Assembly (NCBI GenBank): GCA_964586145.1
Contig: CAZPHH010000014.1
Coordinates: 4,027 to 68,026, forward strand
Length of the DNA: 64,000 nucleotides
Source: JAFGJQ01 sp964586145
GTDB lineage: Bacteria > Planctomycetota > Phycisphaerae > UBA1845
Reading direction: 5' to 3'
Part shown: positions 16,357 through 24,450 of the stretch, one piece after another
Layout of the letters: every line of letters starts with the position of its first letter
How positions within the stretch are numbered: position 1 is the first letter of the stretch
Notes under the pieces: model-generated
The model's input: only the letters and a program-made list of their open reading frames with translations
Told to the model about the DNA's origin: nothing
Database searches by the model: none
Position numbers and translations under genes: made by a program

Positions 16357-16931
16357 CATCCGTCGTCCTGATTCCCTGGGCCGATACGGACTGGAGTCGG
16401 GATGGGCGGCTCACCGCGCGGACGCCCGTCTCCATCAATGCGGAAGGCCGCCGGCGAGCCCTCCACTGGGCCAACGAGCTGGCCAGTCGGGAGCTGGCGG
16501 CCGTGTACGGCAGCCACGAGAAGCCCGCACATCAGACCGCCGCCGTACTGGCCGACCGGGCGGAGGTCCGCCTCCGGCAGGTTCGCGAGTTGAAGGAGGT
16601 CGATGTCGGGCTTTGGGAGGGCCTCACGGAGCCGCAGATCCGCGACCGGTTCCCTCGCGCCTTCCGGCAGTGGGCGGATCATCCCGACAGCGTCCGTCCG
16701 CCCGACGGGGAAAGCCTGGCAGACGCTTCGGCCCGTATTCGCAAGGCCATCGCCCGCATCTCCGAGAAACACAGGAACCGCACGGTCGGTGTGGTTCTCG
16801 GACCCCTCGCCTTGGCCCTGGCCCGCTGTGCCCTGGAGAACCGGGACCTGGGGGAACTGAGATACCTGACCACTCCCGAGCCTGTGTGGTACGAGGTGGA
16901 GACCGCGCGCCGGACGCCCGACCGATCCTGA
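16353..16931 (+). CDS. Histidine phosphatase-fold protein lacking catalytic histidines (pseudo-enzyme)
   Basis: GTG 16353 overlaps the rpe stop, so translation is probably coupled. The 192 residues align by eye to the phosphoglycerate mutase/CobC branch: a first strand where LIRHGETDWN is expected reads LIPWADTDWS; VYGSHEKPAHQTA replaces VYSSDLxRAxQTA; ELKEVDVGLWEGLT and PPDGESLADASARI are well preserved; and VGVVLGPLALAL stands where VVSHGGV is expected. Both active-site histidines are therefore missing while the fold and phosphate-pocket neighbours persist. It is likely a non-catalytic regulator or binding protein. An ordinary catalytic role is unlikely. Confidence 0.8.
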   Translation: MTSVVLIPWADTDWSRDGRLTARTPVSINAEGRRRALHWANELASRELAAVYGSHEKPAHQTAAVLADRAEVRLRQVRELKEVDVGLWEGLTEPQIRDRFPRAFRQWADHPDSVRPPDGESLADASARIRKAIARISEKHRNRTVGVVLGPLALALARCALENRDLGELRYLTTPEPVWYEVETARRTPDRS

Positions 16932-17108
16932 CGCGATACCCTGCAGGAAACCCCGGCCGAGCCGGTTTTGCCCTTGGCCCCGGGCCCCACCAAGCCTACA
17001 CTGGCTCACCGGACGTGGGGTGCATTCCGCATCAACCATCCACGTGCGCCGGTCGCCCCGGTGCGGACGGCGTGTACCGATTTCTCCATGCAGTACCGAG
17101 GTTGGATC

Positions 17109-17915
17109 ATGCAGGACGAACGGACGGACATTCCCGCAGGCGTATGGGAACGCTGCCAATCGTGCGGAGCCATGCTCTATCGCGAAGAGGTGGAACAGAA
17201 CCTTCACGTGTGCCCGGAATGCGGCTTTCACCGGCGAGTGGACGCCCGGACCCGCATTGCCCAACTCGTCGACCCCGATACCTTCGAGGAGTTCCTCGAG
17301 GACCTCACCCCCACCGATCCCCTCCAATTCACCGACCGCATCCCCTATCCGGAGCGGATCAAGTCGCAGCAGAAGGCGACCGGGGAGCGAGAGGCCGTCG
17401 TGGTCGGCCGGGCCTATATCCGAGGACGGAAGGTGATTATCGGAGTGATGAACCCGGCCTTCATCATGGCCTCCATGGGCGCCGTTGTGGGAGAGAAGGT
17501 GACCGCGGCCATCGAGCGGGCGGCCGAAGAGAACCTTCCCATGATCATGGTCACGGCATCGGGAGGCGCCCGCATGCAGGAAGGCATGGTCTCTTTGGTG
17601 CAGATGTCCAAGACCTCCGCGGCCCTCGCTCGTCTGGACGAGGCGGGCGGGCTCTACATCATCGTGGCCACCGACCCCACCACCGCGGGCGTGGCGGCCA
17701 GCTTCGCCAGCCTGGGTGACGTCATCCTCGCCGAGCCGGGCGCCATGATCGGCTTCGCCGGCCCGAGGGTGATCGCCAACACCATCAAGGCGGAACTGCC
17801 GCCGGGATTTCAGACGGCGGAGTTCATGCGGACCCACGGATTCGTCGATCGTATAGTGGAGCGAAAAGACCTCCGGCCGGAGATCGCCCGCATCATCGAC
17901 TATTGTGGGAAGTAG
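17109..17915 (+). CDS. accD: Acetyl-CoA carboxylase carboxyltransferase subunit beta
   Basis: The start at ATG 17109 is set by GAGG 7 nt upstream (an earlier ATG at 17088 is possible). The 268-residue product has the four-Cys zinc ribbon CQSCGAMLY..CPECGFH (residues about 15-37) followed by the carboxyltransferase domain with MVTASGGARMQEG, TAGVAASFASLGD and IGFAGPRVI (oxyanion loops). It joins AccA to move CO2 from carboxybiotin to acetyl-CoA, the first committed step in fatty acid synthesis. It lies 177 bp after the pseudo-phosphatase gene, with accA not nearby. Confidence 0.95.
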   Translation: MQDERTDIPAGVWERCQSCGAMLYREEVEQNLHVCPECGFHRRVDARTRIAQLVDPDTFEEFLEDLTPTDPLQFTDRIPYPERIKSQQKATGEREAVVVGRAYIRGRKVIIGVMNPAFIMASMGAVVGEKVTAAIERAAEENLPMIMVTASGGARMQEGMVSLVQMSKTSAALARLDEAGGLYIIVATDPTTAGVAASFASLGDVILAEPGAMIGFAGPRVIANTIKAELPPGFQTAEFMRTHGFVDRIVERKDLRPEIARIIDYCGK

Positions 17916-18014
17916 CTGTCGCTGGCGCTCGCACAAAATATAGTGGGTCAGGCCTCCCGTCCGAGAAGGGAATCTGGTATTATCGGCAGGAACCAAATTC
18001 CTGGTGAATGTTTT

Positions 18015-18044
18015 TTGACATCGAACCGATATGTTTCGTAGATA
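18015..18044 (+). promoter_or_regulatory. Candidate promoter for the PGRP-like gene
   Basis: Perfect -35 TTGACA (18015-18020), 18-nt spacer, TAGATA (18039-18044), within an AT-rich island 62 nt upstream of ATG 18106. Confidence 0.45.
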
Positions 18045-18105
18045 AGAGTAACGAGGCGCTGTTAAACCACCAACTCGCGGTAGCTTAGGGCGGATTAAAG
18101 CACCA

Positions 18106-18678
18106 ATGGATCAGCGTGCGCGCATGTTTCGGGTTCTGGCTTCTCTGGTCGTCGCGATGACGGTCACGGCCGGACTCCTGATCCTGATCGAGCCTTCGCA
18201 GTCCACCGCCGAGGCCCTTTTGCCCCAGCTTGCCGCGGAACAGGCCCAGCGCGCCGTCAGCCGCGACGTACGCGTCGGGCTTGGTCGATGGCACCAGATT
18301 GACGTGGCCCCGTGTCCGCCGCCAACGGGCCCCCGGTCGATGGCGTTGGCCGCCATCGCCTCCACGGACCAATTTCACTTCGTGATCACCGCCACCGGGC
18401 TCGTGCAGACCACGGGGTCGTGGCTGGGTCAGCAGGCCATCGGGCAGCCGGGCGACGTGGTCCGGATCGGGGTGGCTTGTGACAGAGGCGGCGACGACCT
18501 GAGCCTGGGTCAGCGAGTGGCCCTGCAGGCACTGCTGCGAGAACTCCACGCTCTGCTGTCCACGACCGCCGGGTGGCGGTCCATCTCCATTCAGAGCACA
18601 CCGCTGACCGAGACCCTCAACCGGAGCTTGGCCCGCACCCTCAAGGCAATCCTGGCCGATATCCGCTCGGCCGCCTGA
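18106..18678 (+). CDS. Exported protein resembling a degenerate peptidoglycan-recognition/amidase domain
   Basis: The 190-residue product has an N-terminal transmembrane or signal segment (residues 8-29, FRVLASLVVAMTVTAGLLIL). The rest tracks the order of Amidase_2/PGRP domains: a strand HQIDVAPC where the family has a zinc His (HHSAT), FHFVITATGLVQTTGSW for YHFVI.NG..DG.ie..R, VVRIGVACD for siGIclvG, and LSLGQRVALQALLRELHALL for the final helix. The zinc-binding histidines appear to be missing. I infer a periplasmic glycan- or peptide-binding role rather than hydrolysis; the assignment is by pattern only. Confidence 0.5.
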   Translation: MDQRARMFRVLASLVVAMTVTAGLLILIEPSQSTAEALLPQLAAEQAQRAVSRDVRVGLGRWHQIDVAPCPPPTGPRSMALAAIASTDQFHFVITATGLVQTTGSWLGQQAIGQPGDVVRIGVACDRGGDDLSLGQRVALQALLRELHALLSTTAGWRSISIQSTPLTETLNRSLARTLKAILADIRSAA

Positions 18679-18740
18679 TCCCCTCGGTACTCTCTCTCCG
18701 CTGCCAGGATCGTGCCTCGCGCCACGGCCGCTGTTGTGTC

Positions 18741-20072
18741 CTACGGAATGATGGTTCCCGTGAACGCCCGCTGGAACTCTGCGAAATCAAACAGGTCAAT
18801 CCGCTCATCCCCGTTCACGTCAAACGCCAGGAGGCATTCCAGGGTTGGCGACGTGGGTGTGCCCGCGGTGGCCGGCCCGGTCTGGCACTCCAGCGCCCAG
18901 GCCTTCAGATCGTGGTCATCCACGTCGCCGTCGTTGTCATAATCGCACGGCACGCGCTCACGAATGCCGTGTCGCAGGGCACTCTGCATCGGCGTGGACG
19001 AGCGGAGGAAATGCATGGCATCCACGTTATCGCCCGTGGCTCCCAGACCCAACTGCGCGGCGTGGGCCAGCACCGTGATGGTCGGCTCCGCGCCGGCCTG
19101 GACGGAGAAGATGTCCGCGGCCGCGCCTTCGTTGCTGGCGTCGGGAATGGTCAGGAGGGACGGCGACCCGGGCGCCAGCGAGAAGAGGATCTGGTCCGCC
19201 ATGGGGCCCGACCCGTCGAAGATCCCGTTCTCGTTCATGTCGAACACAATCAGGGCATCGATGTCGTCCAGCGGGTCGAGACCCAGGTCGTCGGGGAAGG
19301 CGAACACCAGCAAAGGCCCGCCCGGCTCGGGTAGGTAAAAGATATGGGCACTGCTGAAACCCATCTGGATCACCGTCGGGGATTGCGGAGTCAGGGACAG
19401 GTACAGCGGCGGCCGGGTCCGCGATCCGGGCAACGGCTCGGCTGCCACGGCATCCACGTTGTCCTGGGGCTCGGAGGTTGTGTCGATGTCCGCCGCTCGC
19501 TGGGGCTGGGCGCCGTGCCCGGTGCCCCCTTCGTCGAAGTTGTTGCGGATCAGCGTGTTATTGGGCTCCTGTCGCTCCCCGCGCAAGGGTAGAGCGCCCG
19601 ACCGCGTGAACGCTCGCGTGCTCAGGTACTGGTCTGCGGCGGCGTGTCCTCGGGCGGCCTGGTCCTGCACGTTGAAGGGCACGCCCTGGGTGACCAAGGA
19701 GGGTTCCGGCGGAGCGAGCCCCGTGGTGTAGCGATCGACCGAGAAGACCAGCAGTAACGGCTCGATCGGCCCGATCCCCGTCGTGTTGATGGACAGGGCG
19801 TTGATGTCATCGTTCAGCGTCAGTCCAACGTCCGCGGCGTTGACGTCGACAATGGGCAGGGTCGGCTCCATCGACGAAAACCGCAGCACGTCTGCCGCAC
19901 TCAGCAATCCCATGCCGACCGTGGGGGATCCCTGGTCAAATGTGTAGAGCCCCGCCGGCAGCGGCTCCACCGGCCGCGTGGCGAGGGCCAGCGGAGCGAC
20001 GGCCAGACAAACCAGACCCATCACGGCACATGAGCGAGCCGGCAGCGCAGGCACGGAAGATCGGGTAACCAT
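18741..20072 (-). CDS. Secreted protein with C-terminal dockerin-like EF-hand pair
   Basis: The 443-residue product has a signal peptide (about residues 1-31, ending PLALA). The body contains repeated segments around short Ca-loop-like sequences (VFDMNENGIFDGSG) and describes no known catalytic fold. The last 70 residues hold two dockerin-like calcium loops, CDYDNDGDVDDHDLKAW and FDVNGDERIDLFDFAEF, about 40 residues apart. Type I dockerins dock on cohesins in clostridial cellulosomes, while in Planctomycetota similar modules are widespread on secreted proteins of unknown assembly. ATG 20072 follows GAAGAGG. It is convergent with the PGRP-like gene. Confidence 0.78.
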   Translation of the reverse strand: MVTRSSVPALPARSCAVMGLVCLAVAPLALATRPVEPLPAGLYTFDQGSPTVGMGLLSAADVLRFSSMEPTLPIVDVNAADVGLTLNDDINALSINTTGIGPIEPLLLVFSVDRYTTGLAPPEPSLVTQGVPFNVQDQAARGHAAADQYLSTRAFTRSGALPLRGERQEPNNTLIRNNFDEGGTGHGAQPQRAADIDTTSEPQDNVDAVAAEPLPGSRTRPPLYLSLTPQSPTVIQMGFSSAHIFYLPEPGGPLLVFAFPDDLGLDPLDDIDALIVFDMNENGIFDGSGPMADQILFSLAPGSPSLLTIPDASNEGAAADIFSVQAGAEPTITVLAHAAQLGLGATGDNVDAMHFLRSSTPMQSALRHGIRERVPCDYDNDGDVDDHDLKAWALECQTGPATAGTPTSPTLECLLAFDVNGDERIDLFDFAEFQRAFTGTIIP

Positions 20073-20392
20073 TGACCTCTTCCCCCTTCTCTGAATCGGC
20101 CTTGGAAGTCCATCCCAGATTCTGGAGTATCATTGTACCAAAGCAGATGGGCAAAAGACAGTGATTTCCCGGGGGCGTCGCCCGGTCCGGGGCCGGCACG
20201 CGGGTTCGGGCAGCCGACGCGACCCCACCCACCCGAAACGAAGGAATTCGCGGTGTCGGCGGCCTCGCCGGGCCCGTCCCCCGCCCTGACGTGCCCACTC
20301 TGCCTATGCACAACGCCCCTGCCGACCTTCCATGCGGGATCGGCAGGGGCATCGTGTTCAGGCGCCGCACGCTTCAGGGTGCGACGACAAAG
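20073..20392. other. Intergenic region between two minus-strand genes
   Basis: 320 bp containing the likely promoter of the dockerin-like gene in its AT-richer part (20100-20160), and a terminator-like inverted repeat at 20315-20350. No gene was seen. Confidence 0.5.
20315..20350 (-). terminator. Terminator-like inverted repeat after the membrane-anchored Pro-rich protein
   Basis: Perfect 11-bp arms (20315-20325 and 20340-20350) with a 14-nt loop, 43 nt past the stop of the minus-strand gene at 20393. There is no clear T-run, so it may be a processing or stabilising hairpin. Confidence 0.4.
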
Positions 20393-20770
20393 TCAATCCG
20401 CGAACTTCTGTCCCTTGGGCTGGCCGCGCGGCCTTGTGGGTGCTGCGGCCGGCTCGCGGGGAGGCGGCGCTCCCGGGCCATCGCCCGGGGAGGTCTCGCG
20501 CGGCTGACGATCGGGTCGCTCGATGGGCGCCCGCTCCAGCGGTCGACGCTCCGAAGGTGACCGCCCGGAATCGGACGGTGGTGTCCCATCCGGGGTCTCC
20601 CCAGGCATGTTCCACTCCGTGGGCGGAGCGGGGGGAACGTCCGAGTCCGATCCGCCACCCCACATGTACCAGGCGCCGCCGACCACCACCGCCACGACCG
20701 CCAGGCCGATGTAGAGCGTGTTGTTCCCGCCGCCGCCTCCCTTGCCCTTGCTCGCTTTCTTCGCGCTCAT
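20393..20770 (-). CDS. Small membrane-anchored proline-rich protein
   Basis: This 125-residue protein starts at ATG 20770, 9 nt after AAGGA (a GTG at 20776 is also possible). It has a Lys/Gly-rich cytoplasmic start, one membrane helix (residues about 20-36, LYIGLAVVAVVVGGAWYM), then a disordered Pro/Arg/Glu-rich tail. No family is recognisable. It lies about 100 bp downstream of the pseudopilin gene on the same strand and could share its transcript. Confidence 0.65.
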   Translation of the reverse strand: MSAKKASKGKGGGGGNNTLYIGLAVVAVVVGGAWYMWGGGSDSDVPPAPPTEWNMPGETPDGTPPSDSGRSPSERRPLERAPIERPDRQPRETSPGDGPGAPPPREPAAAPTRPRGQPKGQKFAD

Positions 20771-20874
20771 GTTCACTCGTCCTTTCCGGCCGCCGGAGCA
20801 ACCGATGTCGGGCCGGCCTCATGAAGCGGTCCCCCGGCCGGATCCCGATGCAATGCACGGACTTTCGTGTGGCA

Positions 20875-21951
20875 CTACAGCCCAACTTGCGCGCAGGTCA
20901 GACCAATGCTGATCGGCGGCGAAGGGAGCGTATCCAGTTGCCAGCCGTTGCCCCGAATCTGAACACACTTCCAGACGTTGTACAGATCGGTGCCGCCAAG
21001 GTCTCTCGGATACGTGCTTCCGAGATCTGCCGGCGGCTGCTCGCAGCCGCGCATCCGGATCACGGCCGCGTGACCGTCCGTGAAGCAGGCGGTGAACAGC
21101 CAGTTGCTCCCGTGCCAGCCCTTCACGGTCGCATTCGGAGCATCGTCATAACCACAATCGTTGAAACTGGATTCCGGCACCTTCAGGTTGTAGGCATAGA
21201 GGCTGTTCGCCTCCTGATACAGCACCGTGTTGGCCGTGTTGCGTATGCGCGACAGCGGACGCAGGAACGGCGTAAGGGTCTGAACCGTGCCGATACAAGT
21301 GCCGCCCTGTGACGTGTACACGATGAACGCCGTACCCGCATAACTACTGCCGAAATGGTCGTAGGCGCTCAGAGTGCTGGTCACAAACCCGCTGGTGGAG
21401 TCGGGCCAGTACGAATCCCAGTTCCGCGTCGTGTACCCCGTGTCGGCCGGACATTTGTAGATGCTGAAGTCGAGGTTCTGGTCGTTCCTGGCGCCCGCCT
21501 GATCCCCCACGGCCACCTTGTTCAGGTTCCTGTACATCATGTAGTTCAGCGGGCGCGTCGATGCGCCGCGTCGTCCCTGCGGTCCCCATTCCGAGAGCTC
21601 GTTTTCCAGCGGCTTCGAGGGACCGAACTTGCCGCGGCCGCCCTTGCCCCCCCAGCCAAAGCTGGCGTTGATGATCGCTCGGCCTCCCTCCATCCTGCCG
21701 AAATTCTGCCAGCACGGCATGACCACGTTCGTCTGGTCATCGGCCGAGTACGTCCCGGAGGCCTTGGCCAACCCGCCCAGGTTCGCCATGCACGACGCCT
21801 GTTTGGCCTGGTCACGTGCCTTCTTGAGCGAGGGAAGCAGAATGGAAATCAACAGCGCGATGATCGACACCACCACCAGCAGCTCAATCAACGTGAAGCC
21901 TGCCGACCGCGCCCGTCTCCCGTCACACCGCTCTGATTGCGTCTTGAGCAT
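20875..21951 (-). CDS. DUF1559-type pseudopilin (prepilin-type N-terminal cleavage/methylation domain)
   Basis: The 358-residue product begins at ATG 21951 with GAGG 9 nt upstream. A basic leader ends at Gly18, then FTLIELLVVVSIIALLISILLP: the type IV/type II secretion N-methyl motif with Glu at +5 of the mature protein and a long hydrophobic helix. The large C-terminal domain (about 300 residues) contains the Gly-rich and Cys-containing pattern seen in the planctomycete-expanded DUF1559 family, ending in a region with FTACFTDGHAAVIR, close to the family's H-x9-DG box. Such proteins are thought to be pseudopilins exported by a type II-like system and processed by a prepilin peptidase. Their role is unknown. 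Confidence 0.9.
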   Translation of the reverse strand: MLKTQSERCDGRRARSAGFTLIELLVVVSIIALLISILLPSLKKARDQAKQASCMANLGGLAKASGTYSADDQTNVVMPCWQNFGRMEGGRAIINASFGWGGKGGRGKFGPSKPLENELSEWGPQGRRGASTRPLNYMMYRNLNKVAVGDQAGARNDQNLDFSIYKCPADTGYTTRNWDSYWPDSTSGFVTSTLSAYDHFGSSYAGTAFIVYTSQGGTCIGTVQTLTPFLRPLSRIRNTANTVLYQEANSLYAYNLKVPESSFNDCGYDDAPNATVKGWHGSNWLFTACFTDGHAAVIRMRGCEQPPADLGSTYPRDLGGTDLYNVWKCVQIRGNGWQLDTLPSPPISIGLTCAQVGL

Positions 21952-22080
21952 GTTCCCGTTCCTCACACCTTCAGCACCTTCTCGACCCGCTTGGCGTGCC
22001 GTGCTCGCTGATCACGGCAATTCGCGGCGGAGGGGTCGCTTGATCTGCACCTGGTCACGACCCCGCCCATTACACAATCT

Positions 22081-22111
22081 TACATATTGGACATATCGGT
22101 CGCGGAGTCAA
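22081..22111 (-). promoter_or_regulatory. Candidate promoter of the pseudopilin gene
   Basis: On the minus strand TTGACT (22111-22106) precedes TATGTA (22086-22081) with a 19-nt spacer, longer than ideal. An approximately 130-nt leader would follow before ATG 21951. Confidence 0.3.
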
Positions 22112-22298
22112 TAGGGTAGGCGACTAAATTTCGACAAATCCTGACATATGTGTCGCCATGACACACATCTCCTGACAGTCGTCTAAGCGCTAACCCATTA
22201 TTTTACAAAGGTTTAGACTGTTATGCCACAGTCGGATGCAGGCTCATCACGGGGTGCCATCAGACAGGGGCCTGCCGAAAGGAAAATCGGAAGAAAGC

Positions 22299-22334
22299 GG
22301 CCGTCGGCCCGGGGGATTGCCCGGGCCGACGGCC
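22299..22334 (-). terminator. Strong hairpin, probable terminator for the coiled-coil gene
   Basis: Perfect 15-bp stem (22299-22313 with 22320-22334), 6-nt loop. Read on the minus strand it is followed by GCTTTCTTCCGATTTTCC. It lies 124 nt after the stop at 22458. Confidence 0.65.
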
Positions 22335-22457
22335 CAGTGACGACTCTGTGGGTCTCTGCCTCAGTTTCGAACCGGCATCCGACAACGCACTGCGGGGGGC
22401 CGCAGCCCGGATCCACTCCAGCGGCGGACCCGGATCACGCGCACCCGCCGGATCGCG

Positions 22458-22742
22458 TCATCCGGCCGAATTGTCATCCGATCGCCCGGAGCTGTCCTCC
22501 AGCATCTTGCGGAGGTAATTGTTCTCCCTTCGCGTGGCTTCCAGGTCGAACAGCATGTACTTGATCGACAGCCGCAGAAAGTCAATGCTCTCCTGCAGAT
22601 TCGACACCGTCTGCTTGAGCTGCTTGTGCCGCTCCTTCGTCTCGTCGGCCAGGGCCTGCAGCTTCTCGCGCTCCCCGGTGGGCAGCGTGCCGATCTCCGC
22701 GACCAGTTCCGCCAGCTTCTTCTGGAACGTTTCCTCGTTCAT
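22458..22742 (-). CDS. Small coiled-coil protein of unknown function
   Basis: This 94-residue frame starts at ATG 22742 behind AAGGAAAGGG. It is strongly charged and heptad-patterned, e.g. FQKKLAELVAEIGTLP, KLQALADETKERHKQLKQTV, then FLRLSIKYMLFDLEATRREN, so it is probably an almost fully helical, oligomeric cytoplasmic protein. The family is not recognised; the length and pattern fit a small conserved planctomycete protein. It is monocistronic, with a terminator downstream. An N-terminal extension to 23099 is rejected as it lacks coding character. Confidence 0.75.
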   Translation of the reverse strand: MNEETFQKKLAELVAEIGTLPTGEREKLQALADETKERHKQLKQTVSNLQESIDFLRLSIKYMLFDLEATRRENNYLRKMLEDSSGRSDDNSAG

Positions 22743-23363
22743 GCATTCACCCTTTCCTTCCCTCGTCCTCCCGAGCCGCTGAGAGTCGCGGCCCCGGTTA
22801 TCGGTAGTGACACCTCCTGGGACGCCCGGTTGGCGCTGCCGGTTCCGAACGTCCACCGGAACCGGGAGCAACGATCGTGCCAGGATCTGCCACCGCGGCC
22901 ACGACCTCTGCACGACCGGTAATACTGTGTCCATTGCGATGCTATGCCCACAACCCCCGCCTGCGGCGTCCGACCCTGCACGTGCCGTATGCGCCCGGCT
23001 GTTGCTCGGGCGCAACAACCCCGGCAGCCTCGTGTTCTCCCCGAATGCACAAGGGGTTGGAGAGCATATGGTTACCACGATGTTGCGCACGGGAAACACG
23101 CCGGATGCCGCTCTGTCTGCGTAACGATTGGCGGTGGGCCGCCCGATTCGTCGCGCGGGCGTCCGAGAACATCGCAGGCGTGGAATCCACTGCCGTGCAT
23201 GTCCGAGCCGGCGGCCCGTTCCAAAGGTCCCCCGTGGCGATGTGACGAGCGTTGACGTATTATCGCGCCCTCAGGGAGCGCCACGTGTGCGGGGCACGCG
23301 GCCGGCGGGAGGCCGGCGCCGCGGGAGCGGGGCGGGCCCCTGCCCCTCGGAGACGACACGGCG
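22743..23363. other. 621-bp region without a supported gene
   Basis: Several overlapping frames on both strands (such as 22807-23124) are Arg/Pro/Cys-rich with no ribosome site or domain. The region separates the divergent coiled-coil gene and sigma-factor gene, and should contain both promoters. A short GTTGC..GCAAC dyad occurs near 23003-23018. Confidence 0.45.
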
Positions 23364-24287
23364 ATGGTGCCGGACGGCGCGGACACATTTCTGGTGGAGC
23401 AAATCCGCCGCGGCAGCGAGCCTGCCTGGCGGCAACTCATCGCCCGCTACGAAGGACGCCTCCAGGCGTTCGCCCGGGCCCAGACCCCTACGCTGGCCGA
23501 CGCCGAAGACGTGGTGCAGGACACGTTCATGGGGTTTCTGCAGTCCCTCGATCGCTACGATCCGGCCCGCAGTCTGGAGACGTATCTCTTCACCATTCTG
23601 CGGTACAAGCTGATCGACCTGCTCCGCCGCCGGAAACTGCCGATCATCACGTCCCCCGCCGGCGATGCGGAGGACGACGTGCTGGACCGGGTCGCCCCGG
23701 CCCAGGCCGAGACTCCCAGCGGGCACGCCGTCCGGGCGGAGGCCCAACGGGCGCTGCGTGACGTGTTGCGCGACGCGCTGAAGACGTTCATCCACGAGTG
23801 CCGCGACCGCGGGGCGTTCGACGATTTGCAGGTGATTGAGCTGCTGTTCTTTGCGGGCAAGCGCAACCTCGAGGCGGCCGACCTGCTCGAGATGGACCAG
23901 AAGGCGGTCGCCGGCATCAAGTTCCGGGCCATCCAACGCCTGCGGGGCTTCGTCGAACAGTCCGCGCAGGCGGACCGGTGCGACTTGGACGAAGAGCGGG
24001 CCGAAGTGACGGTCGCCAAGGTGTGGCGCGAGTTCCGACTGACCTGCCTGAAGCGCAGCACGCTCGGCAGCTACCTGCTGGGCATCCTGGATGACCCCTG
24101 GCGCAGCTACACCCAGTTTCACCTGGACGTCGTCGGCTGCCCCATGTGCCTGGCCAACCTGCAGGACCTCGAGCAGGAGCAGTCGCAGGCCGCCCGGCCC
24201 ATGACGGAATCCATCTTCGCCTCCAGCGTGGGGTTTCTCTCACGCGTATCGGCCGAGGGCCGGCCCCCGGGAACGACGGGAGTCTGA
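23364..24287 (+). CDS. Sigma-70 family (ECF-like) RNA polymerase sigma factor with C-terminal extension
   Basis: In this 307-residue protein, residues about 10-90 form sigma region 2 (FLVEQIRRGSEPAWRQLI, then DAEDVVQDTFMGFLQ, the core-binding and -10 recognition segment). Residues about 115-195 match region 4 (LRDVLRDAL..LQVIELLFF..RNLEAADLLEMDQKAVAGIKFRAIQRL), a helix-turn-helix for the -35. Beyond residue 200 is an extra 100-residue domain with His253, Cys259 and Cys262 (HLDVVGCPMC), recalling zinc-binding anti-sigma (ZAS) modules. No separate anti-sigma gene is adjacent, so this extension may provide built-in regulation. The start is preceded by CGGAG. Confidence 0.82.
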   Translation: MVPDGADTFLVEQIRRGSEPAWRQLIARYEGRLQAFARAQTPTLADAEDVVQDTFMGFLQSLDRYDPARSLETYLFTILRYKLIDLLRRRKLPIITSPAGDAEDDVLDRVAPAQAETPSGHAVRAEAQRALRDVLRDALKTFIHECRDRGAFDDLQVIELLFFAGKRNLEAADLLEMDQKAVAGIKFRAIQRLRGFVEQSAQADRCDLDEERAEVTVAKVWREFRLTCLKRSTLGSYLLGILDDPWRSYTQFHLDVVGCPMCLANLQDLEQEQSQAARPMTESIFASSVGFLSRVSAEGRPPGTTGV

Positions 24288-24450
24288 ACGGCACACCACC
24301 GCCGCGTAAAGCAGCGGCGATGCAGGACGATCGTGACACACCCTCATGCCGGCATGGCACTCCCGCAACGCAGACTGAATCCACACGAGCGGCGACCCCG
24401 TTACGTCACGTCAACGAAACCGAAGGCGTTCGCCGCGATCGCACACGCCC

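Larger units (their letters stand above)
21952..22457. other. AT-rich regulatory region and terminator between pseudopilin and coiled-coil genes
   Basis: 506 bp with no gene. Between about 22060 and 22225 the base composition falls well below the GC-rich surroundings. This part holds a candidate promoter, a small dyad (TGTGTC-GCCAT-GACACA, about 22150-22166), and a spaced imperfect repeat CAGTC..TCTAA / TTTAGACTG further upstream. A strong terminator lies at 22299-22334. Confidence 0.55.

Noticed and set aside
22807..23124. Plus-strand frame of 105 codons before the sigma-factor gene
   Set aside because: Cys/Arg/Pro-rich with no ribosome site and overlapped by equally poor frames on the other strand.
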